Source of the DNA: Bolinopsis microptera
Taxonomy: Eukaryota > Ctenophora > Tentaculata > Lobata > Bolinopsidae
Length of the DNA: 64,000 bases
Direction: 5' to 3'
Assembly: GCF_026151205.1 (NCBI RefSeq)
Contig: NC_087081.1
Coordinates: 8,799,246 to 8,863,245, forward strand
Shown: positions 21,430 through 32,474 of the stretch, one piece after another
How the letters are laid out: every line of letters begins with the position of its first letter
Position numbering within the stretch: the stretch's first letter is position 1
Notes under the pieces: generated by a model
The model's database searches: none
The model's input: only the letters and a program-made list of their open reading frames with translations
Told to the model about the DNA's origin: nothing
Program-made: the position numbers and the translations under genes

Positions 21430-22518
21430 TATACTGCCGTTCCCTGAGAAAAGGCAGTAAGTCACATCGATGTCATTTTGAGAAAATGGGACAAACGTGT
21501 TTGTCGTTTTTTAGGTAATTTTATTCGTATAAACGGGGTTAATTTGGACATCTTCGTGTAAATAAATTATTGTCATATGTCCTAAACATGCTTAAAAGCA
21601 TAAATTCACCAACACTGATCTATAAAAACCATTTTTCTTCAGAATAAATGAACTATTTTCCCATCCGCATTGGACTTACTGCCTTTTCTGAGGGAATTGC
21701 GGACTTACTGCCTTTTATCAGGATCGATTTTAACCGATTCCTCTCTAGAAAGGCAGTAAGTCCATTTTTCCTCAGATAAAGTCAACACAAAAAATACAAC
21801 ATTTCTATATTTTTGATCATATCCTTGCAATATAATTATGTGGGCCTCCTGTGCATTGCAAGTGTGTAATATTGACGAAAAATTGATAATTTCTCGCTCA
21901 AAATGCCTATAACTCCTTAAATATCGAATATTTTGGAATAATTTTTACAGCATCATATTCAGCTTGGTCAGACACATTAAATTCGAAAAAAAATTTGAAC
22001 ATACAATATTTAAAGCACCAAATTTAAAAAAAAATGTTTCAATAATTCACACAAGGGGGGACCCTTGTGTTCAGGTTCAAAAATTTTGAAAATAATATTT
22101 TTTTAAATTTTGAATTATTAGTACCAAAATTTTTTGCTTGCTGAGCTGATTACGACCACATAAAAATTATTTCGATATAACTAAAACTGTGGAAGTTATA
22201 GGCCAAAAACTATAAAAACTGCAAATAAATCTGGACTTACTGCCTTTTCTCAGGGAAAAAGTTCCCTCACGGAAAAAGTTCCCTCAGAGAAGGCTGTACA
22301 AATGGACTTACTGCCTTTTCTCAGGGAAGGTTTTGGGATTATGTGCTAAATTTTCAAGTTTTGTGTGACTTACTGCCTTTCGTGACAGCTAAAACAGTAT
22401 TTTTATAACGTGATTCATAGCTTAAGTTGTAGAGAATCTTTTCCTGAAAATTTTGGTACCAATATCTCTAAATTTCGAAAAATGGACTTACTGCCTTCTC
22501 TCAGGGAACGGCAGTATA
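21430..22518. mobile_element. Foldback-like TIR element 2
   Basis: 1.09-kb element with ends TATACTGCCG...CGGCAGTATA, the same as the element at 4986-6146. The motif GGACTTACTGCCTTTTCT is reiterated inside at about 21670, 21700, 21755, 22230, 22300, 22370 and 22485. The core at about 21830-22215, including a C-rich/G-rich hairpin flanked by ACACAAGG, matches the reverse complement of about 63235-63600, inside an element with different termini. No coding capacity is seen. Confidence 0.75.
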
Positions 22519-24600
22519 CTGTAGTAATAGTATGGATTTTATTTGACAACGACGATAATACAACGTTGTTATTATTCAGATTCCCTAAAACTCTAAAAGC
22601 CTAAACAATACTTTTTACCGCATCAAAAATATCAATCACCAAAGTTATGAACTAAAGTCATGAGTTGATAACGTTGTAACACTAACCCCTGACCTGACAG
22701 CAATATTACGTAATCACAGCCTGACCCCCCCCCCCCCCCCCCTTGACTTTTTTCCCTAGAAAACACTTTCCTCAACGTTTTATGTTGACGGATGTACGTT
22801 ACTCGCGTAATTTCTTCGAAGTAGCGCGCGCCGGGCCAGATCATCAACAATCGTCAACGTTTCATGCTACCCTGATCATGCTATCATGATGAGCCGAAAT
22901 CATTGTTGTGATATCCAGCTAAGTACCTTCTTAACAACTTACTATTAATATTATGGCCGGATATTCGATCAATTTCTAAATTCTATCACTATCAAAGTGA
23001 AATTCATGAGTGGAATACGAATTAAAATATTGTCAAATCGTTATTATTCTATAGAGGGTAGAAAAGAAAATGTTGATAACGTAATCAACGACCGAACCCC
23101 CCCCCCCCCCCCTAATACTTGTATAATACTATAATATGAACGCAATAGTGAATAGCCTGAGGTCCCCTGCAGGTAATTAAATTACTAGTCTGTAGGATTG
23201 TGGAATTCGATTAAAATTTCCTTTGAGATCTTTGCACCTCTTAATATTGCTTCTGCGGAACACTCCTAGCTTCTCAATACTCCTTCCGCGGCAGTAGTAC
23301 AGACAAATCCGTCTGAAAAAATCGATCTGCTGACACACGAAGCTTTCAGAGGATTTTTGACGTTTTTGAGTCCCATTAGGTGCCCTTTATGGCTGACCAA
23401 CTTTTCCAAACTTTTCCACTTGTCTTAAGGCCACTTTTTGCCAGTTTACCACTTTTTACCACCTTTCGTCCTTTCTTGTTTGTCGAATATCTTTAGTTGT
23501 GAACATCGTAAAAGGTTGCGGATCAATCGAGTGTGTTCATATTATCAGGAAAAAAAACTTTTGTTCTAACAATTTTTACGTCAGATAATTGTTAATAATT
23601 GGATAATTATCAATTAACTAATTAGCAAAATTCTAATTTTTTTTTATTGGCTCAAAATGATCGGAATAGCTTAAAACACGGATAAAAGTAAATTTTAGAA
23701 AAAATTTGAAAATTTGTCACTTACTTTTTTTTTCGAGACTTGAAAAAATTTCGAAAATTCAAAATATTTTTTCCGCCAAAAGTGATCAAACCGCATGAAA
23801 CACGGAGAAAAATGTCTTTCAAAAAAAACTTAGTGAATTTTTCGTTTCAAGAATACTTAAATCGCCAATATTTGTAGTTGGAGTTCAGTAAATCTCGGCA
23901 GATTTTAGTAATCAGGAATTGCTGAAGCGGTCTGAAACTGAAAAACGTTAACCATACGATCGCGCGGCGATATAAGAGTTTCATAAACTAATTTTCACAG
24001 AAACTGCACCAATGGCACAGTCAAGATCGAAACGATAGCCTGCTGTACTGTCATTTTATTGATTTCAATGATGAATCAGTGGGGTTAAGATAATCACATT
24101 TGTAATAAATAAACATCTCTGTACCGTCAATTGTGCTAATCTAAACCAGCCTACCTGTATTACCAGACCTCTTCTTTTCCTCGACAATCAAACCAAGTTG
24201 TTCATATCGCATTTGGTGGGTGATGTAAGTAGTAATGCGCTTAGTCAATAAAGACACCGTGATTTTTCACCTACAACAAAAACCAGGATACGTCGCGTCC
24301 ATACGTTGTTATAGCTCGTATAACGACGTAGAGGACACACTCACAGGTCAGCAGCCAGCTTTCTTTGCGAAAGAGCCCAGAGGGTGTGAAAGTTAGAACA
24401 ATTGACAATACTCTGCCCTTTTTCTTTATTTAGGTATCATTAAACAGTAAGAATAAGCTGACCATGAGAATAGCACTATAATGAGAACCAATCAACGCTG
24501 AGTATTGTAAACGTTTATAAACGTTCCTATGAATAGGAACATGTGCAGAGTAGGACCCAGGACGGCAGGACCGTAACTCCGAATTTGAACTCTTGGCCGA
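22519..24600. other. AT-rich intergenic stretch with C-tracts
   Basis: Contains C runs at about 22727-22742 and 23097-23112. A CG-rich repeat block (about 22775-22860) is related to 12.8 kb, and a segment at 22860-22915 (TTTCATGCTACCCTGATCAT) recurs at about 29275 and 29552. A MITE-like end lies at about 23154-23174. No gene is supported. Confidence 0.4.
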
Positions 24601-25239
24601 GCGAAGCGGGTCCAGGGAGCAAAGACCCCCGTAAATTTTTGGCTTTGTGAGTTAAAACTATGAATTTTTAGCAATTATAAATCATCTTGCACTTTGACTT
24701 ACGTAAAGAAGCACTTTTAGGTAGTAAATAGTAAATACCCGTAGAATTATTGGACACCGTTGATTATGGTTTAAGGTAGTAAGATAATGAGCCATCTCGA
24801 GTTTTGTTTTTTTAAATACAGCTAATTACAGTTTACACTGCATTCTGATTTCTGGTTGATAGCGATTCAGAGGAAGCTCCGCGGTTGATCATCTCTAAAC
24901 GGATTCTGGGTATTAGGTTAGCAGCAGGTATGAATATGATGTTACCATCCCTCGAGATATTTCGTTTTATTTTACGCATTTCCTTTTTCCTGGAATGTGG
25001 ACTTTTTTACTTTATTCCGATCGAGTTACGGATTCCGATCGAGTTACGGATTTTATAAAGCTAGGACTAGGAGCAACTACTTTCCCCGGGATTTACGGCC
25101 CTGTTTGGACCAGCTTGGTAATTACCAGTCTTCCGAGCCTTTAGTGTTGATTAGGATTAATATCAATGACCGTCCTTATCCAGATCAGAAAATCAAGTCC
25201 TCAGTCATAGACAGTTGATTGACGGTGTCAATCCATCGA

Positions 25240-25270
25240 GATCGTTGCTCTGCGAAGCAGAGCAACGATC
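25240..25270. repeat. Perfect 14-bp hairpin, 3-base loop
   Basis: GATCGTTGCTCTGC (25240-25253), GAA loop, then GCAGAGCAACGATC (25257-25270). One arm also appears at about 13096-13110 beside similar CG-rich repeat, so this is part of a dispersed repeat family. Confidence 0.75.
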
Positions 25271-26187
25271 GACGACGATCGAAGCAAGAATACTAGTTTG
25301 CGCGGCGCGTCGAAGCGGCGAAGTCCTCCAAAGACTACAGTCCTCAGTCCTCGACTACAGCGAGAATGGAATTTTTCGCTCGCATTCTTCCCACCCTCTC
25401 ACAGAATTATTGCAATAACATTTATCAAAACAGTTTACACTCCGCCAGATAATGAAGTAAGGAAAGTGCTAAAGATAAAGATCGAAATTAAATTAAACAA
25501 TCTTAAGCAACCCCACCGCATATAGTCACGGAAATCAAATTAACATACCGATGAGTAAGTTAAGACTGGCACCGCTGTAAGAATTGCAACGGTGCCAATT
25601 GCATAAAATTGTTTCGTCATGTTAGTATGTAAATAATCTCCACGTATTATATAATAAATAATAAATAACATATTATATAATATACGCAAAGATCGTGATG
25701 ACTCAAACATTCATAATAGTGATTTTAGTTTTTAGTGATGTTAGTGATATGAGTGATTTCTGATTGATGGTATCCACACCCAATTGTTCGTCAATCCATG
25801 TAATGTAAACCTCTTTAAGATGAGGGCAAATTGCACCAATTAATTGATTATAAGGGTTTAATTAATTTGAGGGTGATATATGTTATATATCAAGAGCAGA
25901 TTCGGTTAGACGTTGTTTTATGGTGATATTCAGTGTAACAAGATTTACATTACAATTTATATTACGAGGGTCACAAATCGTAAAATCATCCCTGCATTTG
26001 AATACCGAAAACAGAAAACCATGCACATTGAAGTTCATGAAAACTGTTCTCGGTTACCCATGACAGCTCCTCCGCTTTGGTAAAATTCTCTTTACGTTTA
26101 AAAGTAGGCACACAAACCAACAAATCAGCGGTATTCCTAATTAGCTTAGGATTACCGTTAGCATTCATTCTCAACAAGACATCTCCT

Positions 26188-26228
26188 ATATTCACGTAGG
26201 GAAAACAAACTTTTCCCTACGTGAATAT
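26188..26228. repeat. Perfect 18-bp hairpin, 5-base loop
   Basis: ATATTCACGTAGGGAAAA (26188-26205), loop CAAAC, then its exact complement (26211-26228). It sits at the edge of a reverse-strand protein-like frame. It could be a foldback scar or a structured RNA; nothing else supports a role. Confidence 0.75.
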
Positions 26229-27049
26229 TGATCGAGATTATCTAGTAGTAGTTCCACTTCTAGTTTGGAGATCGCCTCCGATCCGCCTGACGATCGACAA
26301 CTTTCCTAACATTTGAGTTAACGTGTCGAAGTTCCACGAAATCATCCAATAATTTAGCATGATCACTACGAGTCAGTAATTTCCACTAAAAGTAGAATAA
26401 CGAAATTCTGGATCGTTATGTGTTGTGAACTAGATCAGAGTTGGCGCACGATAGAAATAAACTTGCTCGGGTTTCAAAATATTAATACCATTGTTTTCTA
26501 TAGAGTGTGAGCCTTTTCACAATACCAAATGTTCCATACTATAATTTGAAATGATCAGTCATGAGTTTCGCGCCTATAGTGTGTAGGTGCCATATTTAAT
26601 GACGCGCGGCTTTTGGAGCTTCAGTAAGTGTAATTGTAACAGTCCCGTAATTTGACAACATCCATTGATTTTCAACGTACTAATATTTAAATACTAATTC
26701 TATAAAACATTACGTGTCCCATCACCTGCTTTACCAATTTTATAAACGTAACCGGATTGTCCCTAATTAGATTTTTTGCCTCCAAGCCCTTTCATTGGCT
26801 GAATGAACAGGTACCTATCGATTTTAATATTTTTCCACGCTATCAACTATAGGACAGTAATTTCCGCTTGGTCATTTGTATCACTATCAGTATCACGTTT
26901 TACTTTTTTATTTCCCATATTCTTTCACAATTTCACGATAATAAGCCGTTCGCGTTGAACATCGGCTCATTGTATTTTGCAGGCCGTGAATTTATTGTAA
27001 TTGTATAATCATAATGTAAACGACCGGCTGATTTTATTCTCGGTGTCAT

Positions 27050-27864
27050 TTGGGAACAATAATTGGAAACTGGGTCACAATAAAAACCCTAATTTACCGC
27101 GGAGTTTGGAAGAAATATAATTATAAATACATTGGGTTTTGTTTTTTTACAATTACATTATGGCGCGGTACATCGGGGCGCCGCAAATCAGGATTTTACT
27201 GTAATATGATTTCTTTTTTGTCTTCAAGAAAGAGAAACTATATGTTATATTGGCCACGGTCCACTCAATCTACCCAATTTTTACCTGGCATGCCAATCCT
27301 AATGTACGGCGCTCTTTTCGAGCTTCTCGCGTGCATTGGGAGAGTGAGCGATACTCGATAGTAATAATATAAGAATTGTATTCTATTAACTTATATTATT
27401 TTTTGGAATACAACTGTGGTAGATTTAATTTTTCATTATAATCAATAGACTAAGTTAAAATACCTAGTAGTCTAAATGAACTGTATGAACTGAATAAATA
27501 AGTGATAAGATCACAGAAGAAGTTTTGTGATCCCAGTTTCCACTTTCCAATACGTTTACAAGTACAACCATTCGCAACAATAAAATTAACATGGTATATA
27601 CTGTATAGCTTATACTTTTCCACCCGTATTATTGAAATAAAATAGGTTATAAAAAGAAATGTGACCACAATTTATATGTCCGGGCCACTTAATTTCCCGG
27701 TCATGCCATGGCGCCACGCACAGGGGCCACAAGACACACGGCCTCCCCCCACCCCCACCCCCCCATAAAATCTGGGAAAGGGGCCAAAAATGGCCAATTT
27801 TTTTAGGTTTTAAACATTTTTAGGGGGAAAAAAAAATTTTTTTCGTTTTTTTTAACCGAAACTT
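27050..27864. other. Intergenic stretch left of the palindrome
   Basis: A 103-codon forward frame at 27050-27361 lacks domain features and good initiation context; it is not called. The sequence then becomes G/C-tract and A/T-tract rich (27745-27870) up to the palindrome edge. Confidence 0.4.
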
Positions 27865-29223
27865 TTAAGGGGGGGGACAATGGATATTTTTTTATGAAAC
27901 TTGATTTCGAGATAGCAGTTGACCAACAAACTAGGACCAGTGACCGAACTTTTGAGGGGGTCCCGGACCCCAACCGCCAAACGGTGCCCGCGGGGCAGCC
28001 ACGCCCATATTTGGTCCAAATTAGGCCCAATTTAGCCAAATACCCTGAACATGCCCAAAACCCAGATTTTATGTGCTCTACTTGTAGCTAGTGGTCTCCT
28101 GAACTCGTATATGAAATTTCACCAAGATTGGACAAAAAATGACTGAGTTATGGGCCAAAAACCATATGCCCATATTTGGGCATACGCACCAAATTTGGTA
28201 GATTTCGTCCCATAAATTAGGCAAATATCAATATTTTTAAATGAAACTTACTTAATAAGAAAGGTAAGGCTAGACTACATATTCTCTGTAAGTTATAGCT
28301 TTATATCTGTTTAAATGTGGATACTAAGGCGAAAAACCCACAAAAAATGAACTAAATTGCTCGTATCTTGGTTCGCGATATTCGCGGAATTGATTTCATT
28401 AAAATTGTAACAACTCAATCAGTTTTCAAAATTGAAATTTTCGGACTCGACTCGAAATCGCATTTCCACCTTATTTTGAGAACAGATTTTTGATTTAGGC
28501 CTCAAAAAAAAATTTGGCGGCCAAATTCCAAAATTTTCCCGGAAAAATTCAGAATTTGGCCGCCAAATTTTTTTTGAGGCCTAAATCAAAAATTTGTTCT
28601 CAAAATAAGGTGGAAATGCGATTTCGAGTCGATTCCGAAAATTTCATGACACAATTTTGAAAACTGATTGAGTTGTTACAATTTTAATGAGATCAATTCC
28701 GCGAATATCGCGAACCAAGATACGGGCAATTTAGTTCATTTTTTGTGGTTTTTTCGCCTTAGTATCCACATTTAAACAGATATAAAGCTATAACTGATAG
28801 AGAATATGTAGTTTAGCCTTACCTTTCATATAAAGTTAGTTTCATTTAAAAATATTGATATTTGCCTAATTTATGGGACGAAATCTACCAAATTTGGTGC
28901 GTATGCCCAAATATGGGCATATGGTTTTTGGCCCATAACTCAGTCATTTTTTGTCCAATCTTGGTGAAATTTCATATACGAGTTCAGGAGACCACTAGCT
29001 ACAAGTAGAGCACCTAAAATCTGGGTTTTGGGCATGTTCAGGGTATTTGGCTAAATTGGGCCTAATTTGGACCAAATATGGGCGTGGCTGCCCCGCGGGC
29101 ACCGTTTGGCGGTTGGGGTCCGGGACCCCTCAAAAGTTCGGTCACTGGTCCTAGTTTGTTGGTCAACTGCTATCTCGAAATCAAGTTTCACAAAAAAATA
29201 TCCGTTGTCCCCCCCCCCCTTAA
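27865..29223. repeat. 1.36-kb near-perfect palindrome
   Basis: Two arms of about 675 bp meet with almost no spacer at about 28540, near TTTTCCCGGAAAAATTC. Each arm begins with a C/G tract followed by A(C/T)GGATATT, then a shared ~650 bp. Small differences exist (for example at 28255-28265 versus 28815-28825), so the arms have begun to diverge. It has the form of a foldback transposon. The central stretch (TTTAGGCCTCAAAAAAA) is related to 5475-5500 in foldback element 1. Frames on both strands are mirror images and not genes. Confidence 0.9.
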
Positions 29224-29227
29224 GATC

Positions 29228-29625
29228 AAAATTTTTCAAAGTTTTTCTGGAAACTACTTTTGTTCATCATCATGTTTCATGCTACCCTGATCATTATGAG
29301 CCGAAAATATTTTTTTTCGGTTTTCGAAGTCCGCACCTTCACCCCTTCGATATACTATTTTGGACTCCAGGGTTCCCCTTTGTAATGCGATCTCGGGAGG
29401 CAGGCCTCCCCTTACCAATACGAGCTCGAAAGCCGGAGCTCTGCCTTCGGCTTCAGAAGTATGTTTCGTGTAACTGTATCGAGAATGACTCGTACCGAAA
29501 ATTTTCTGAGTAAAAATTTTTCAAAGTTTTTCTGGAAACTACTTCTGTTCATGTTTCATGCTACCCTGATCATTATGAGCCGAAAATATTGTGTCGGTTT
29601 TCTGAAGTCCGTACCTACATTCAGA
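29228..29625. repeat. ~100-bp direct repeats flanking a 200-bp spacer
   Basis: A block starting AAATTTTTCAAAGTTTTTCT, with CATGCTACCCTGATCATTAT and GAAGTCCG, occurs at about 29228-29335 and again at about 29513-29620. Part of it is also at 22860-22915. Confidence 0.7.
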
Positions 29626-29654
29626 AGGCTGTGGATGTGATTGGTTTCATATAC

Positions 29655-29905
29655 TTATAGATTTATAGAAAACGTGATATTTGGCCCGCAGATTTGAAGG
29701 AAAATAGGTGAATTTGCCATTTGGTCTTCAGATTTAAAGAAAATGCGCAATTTGTCGTGGAGAACTGAAAAATCGCGATTTGTCGCGGCAAACGTGAAAA
29801 ATCGCGATTTGTCGCGACAAACGTGAAAAATCGCGATTTTGCACATGCCGCAATTTCCTTTTGTCCTTGCCCCGAAAATTGCTTGAAATTCAGGCGCCAA
29901 AACAT
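29655..29905. repeat. Short tandem repeat, GTGAAAAATCGCGATTTGTC type
   Basis: A 26-27-bp unit with the palindromic core AATCGCGATT is repeated about three times at 29765-29840, inside looser related copies. Two reverse-strand frames of about 80 codons across it (KSRFFTF / NRDFS) follow the repeat and are not taken as genes. Confidence 0.6.
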
Positions 29906-30229
29906 ATTTAGAATTTAGCCGATGTAACCATGGCCCTTACTACCACTAGGTGGGAACTAAGTTCTATGAATGTCAGATTTCTGACGTCACTCTCCGTATA
30001 TTCTTGCCCCGCATCAGGATACTGATAGTTCTAGCAGCATGTATTCCCAGGATCGGAATTTTCATTAGATTTACTTTAAGCAGAAGCTAAACCCTCCGCG
30101 GCCAATACCAGTAACATTTTTTATAGCAGACAAATATTATCATGTTAATTTGATTTTATAAAGCTAGGACTAGGAGCAAGTACAGGGTGAATATAAAAAT
30201 AACTGCACTGAATTGGACTTTTTGACTAA
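29906..30229. other. Intergenic stretch
   Basis: No gene is supported. It contains the dispersed segment TTTATAAAGCTAGGACTAGG at about 30155, also present at 25056. Confidence 0.4.
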
Positions 30230-31160
30230 TTATTGCAAGACTGTGACCAGGCGGACTGGTTCTGAAATTGTATACTTTAGATATCTAGGAACTATAAACA
30301 AACATTTAATTACCCTAATCCTCATAATCCACTTGCAGGCCATATCAACTCTAGGTCCAGTCACAAACATCAAACAGAACTTACCGCCAGAGGATCCACC
30401 AACACTCCGATGGATAGCTGCTGTTAACCAGGTTTCCTGATTTAGTCTGGTGACTTTGTCGTCGATCAGGCGTTTGATGTAAAATTGTGGAATTGGGCAC
30501 TTTAAAGTGGATTCACTGGTTGTGCCAGTCTTGGCCAGCTCATTTGCTTTTTCATTACCCCACAATCCGATGTATGCAGCTATCGATCGGATCTCTAGAG
30601 TGTTAGTGGATCCGAGTGCAAATTGATGGTGTCATAACAGTCTCTAGTATAGTTCTACTTCTCGTTGGGAGCGAGGATATAGCTTGTATAGAGGAGAGAC
30701 TGTCTGACCATATGATGATGTGTGTGTTGGTATAAGTTGAGAGATATTTGCAAGCTTCGATGATGGCGGTGAGCTCTTTTTGATACAGATAAACAGTGCA
30801 ATAATCGGGAAGCTTGAATTATCTTTCCTTTAGGGTGGTGTAATCGTTATTGTCACTTTGTCAGTAGTGATGATATAGCAAGCCCCGCTACCTGAGTTTG
30901 TGCGTGACCCGTCTGTGTAGCATCTCACTGGAGATGTTGTCGATGGTGTTTTGAAGTGAATCTCTATTATAGTCTATATTCAATTTTGTCAGCTCCAGGA
31001 GTGATGACTGTGAAATGCCGTTCAAGCATTTAGCATCATGGTTGGTATTTATAGGTCTCTCTCTCTCTCTCTCTCTGCTTTGGATGGTATGTTGAGATAT
31101 ACCATGAATTGTTTGTTGATAGTGGTGTGAGTTTTGATGGTACCTTTTTTGAAGGCGACA
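30230..31160 (-). pseudogene. Decayed LINE RNase H domain
   Basis: On the reverse strand, LNIDYNRDSLQNTIDNISS and CYTDGSRTNSGSGACYIIT are followed, after breaks, by GLWGNEKANELAKTGTTSES. These match the T-D-G-S and 'GNExADxLAK' blocks of the RNase H domain that ends ORF2 in I/R1-type LINEs. Stops and frame changes (near 30620-30650 and 30840) show it is dead. The intact final portion continues to 30230. No RT domain is visible upstream, so this is a 5'-truncated copy. Confidence 0.7.
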
Positions 31161-32474
31161 ATTTCTAGGGTTAAGCTATATCTACGGCTACATATTACCG
31201 GGTGCACGCATTACAGGTAGCCGACGAAAAATCGATTTGCCAATCGTATTTTTCGGTTGCTGTATTATTATAGTGCTCGCTATTTCAATAATTAATTCTG
31301 ATATTTGTTGAAGAATTGTGATCCAGCATACCTATAACCAATTTGCTGCACTGCAATATAAATGTTGCTTTAAACAGTTAAAGCTTTAACTCCGTCCCTA
31401 GATAAAACGCGAAATGTTTCATACTACCCCATCAGATGCTCTAATTTTGCAAGTTCCAACAATTTAGAGCAAAGCAACGAAAAATCGCGTGATCATTGCT
31501 AATGGCGTGATAATGAATTGGTATGCAAGATAGGCCAGTAGGCCAGCTCTGGTTGAATTTTATCATGCTGGAGTACGAACTTAAAAACAAAAATGAATTC
31601 TATCATATGAAGTTCTGCGAATCAATGTCGGCTTTATTGATCACATGACCGCTTTACCGTGCAAATATCACTAAGCAACTATAGCTAAAGCTTGCAACTA
31701 CACGTAAAAATTTTAAAACTCAAGACTTTGATAATAAGTTCAACTTCATAAGCAGTGCATGTCATTCTTAACAGTTTGCTTAAAAAGGGCTGTTTAGTGT
31801 TTAGCGTTGAGGTTGTGCTTTGTTTGAAGTATGATTTCAAATTTTCCATATGCCAAATATTACATCCTTCTCCTAAAATTTAAACGGATACCGATTTTAT
31901 AGTATAGGTTCTTTATAGGTTATACATCTACTATTAGCTGCAATCTAACCTCGGGCAGGGTAATTAAATAATAGTGGTATCGCATAATACCGATATAAAT
32001 TATTCATACATTTATTTATTACGCATTTTAACTTAATAATCAATGATCTGTTCGTTTATTTTCCGACAAAGTGCTCGATAAAAATAGGAGCATATATAAA
32101 TAGTTATTAGTTATAACTATCATTTCTATAGAAATCAATACAAATGGCAGCTTTGTTGCCAAATGCCATACGGTTGTTATTAGCTCAAATATTTTACAAT
32201 TTTTCTAAATTAATTTGATAATGGTTTAATTTAAATATACTTGTATATTGGCTTTTATTAATACACAGCGCGCTGTCACGTGACTTGGCTTTTTGCCATT
32301 TTGTTACCAAACTTTTAGTTGCGCAACATTTTAGCCAATCACTATTTTAAACGTCTAAATTATAGCCGAAAAGGTATACAAATCCGTTTACTAATCTCAC
32401 TGATAAAACTGCACATAACATTTAAAGCTTCTAATAGGCGCCGTTCCGATCGTCCACAAGAAAAAAGATTAGCT
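31161..32474. promoter_or_regulatory. Upstream region of the choline transporter gene
   Basis: About 1.3 kb between the dead LINE and the transporter start codon. It is AT-rich and contains no frame of note. Promoter and 5' UTR of the transporter should lie here, with possible upstream non-coding exons; no TATA box or initiator could be assigned with confidence. Confidence 0.35.

Larger units (their letters stand above)
24601..27049. other. Intergenic stretch, no recognised gene
   Basis: Holds a duplicated unit around ATTCCGATCGAGTTACGG (25014-25050). A segment TTTATAAAGCTAGGACTAGG at about 25056 is repeated at 30155. Two perfect hairpins are present, described separately. A reverse-strand frame (25986-26195) containing SWVTENSFHELQCAWFSVFG reads protein-like but has no recognised family or partner exon. 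Confidence 0.4.

Noticed and set aside
27050..27361. 103-codon forward frame
   Set aside because: No domain, no start context, no partner exon; AT-rich composition like its surroundings.
27894..29290. Frames on both strands of the palindrome
   Set aside because: They mirror each other across the palindrome and carry no domain features.
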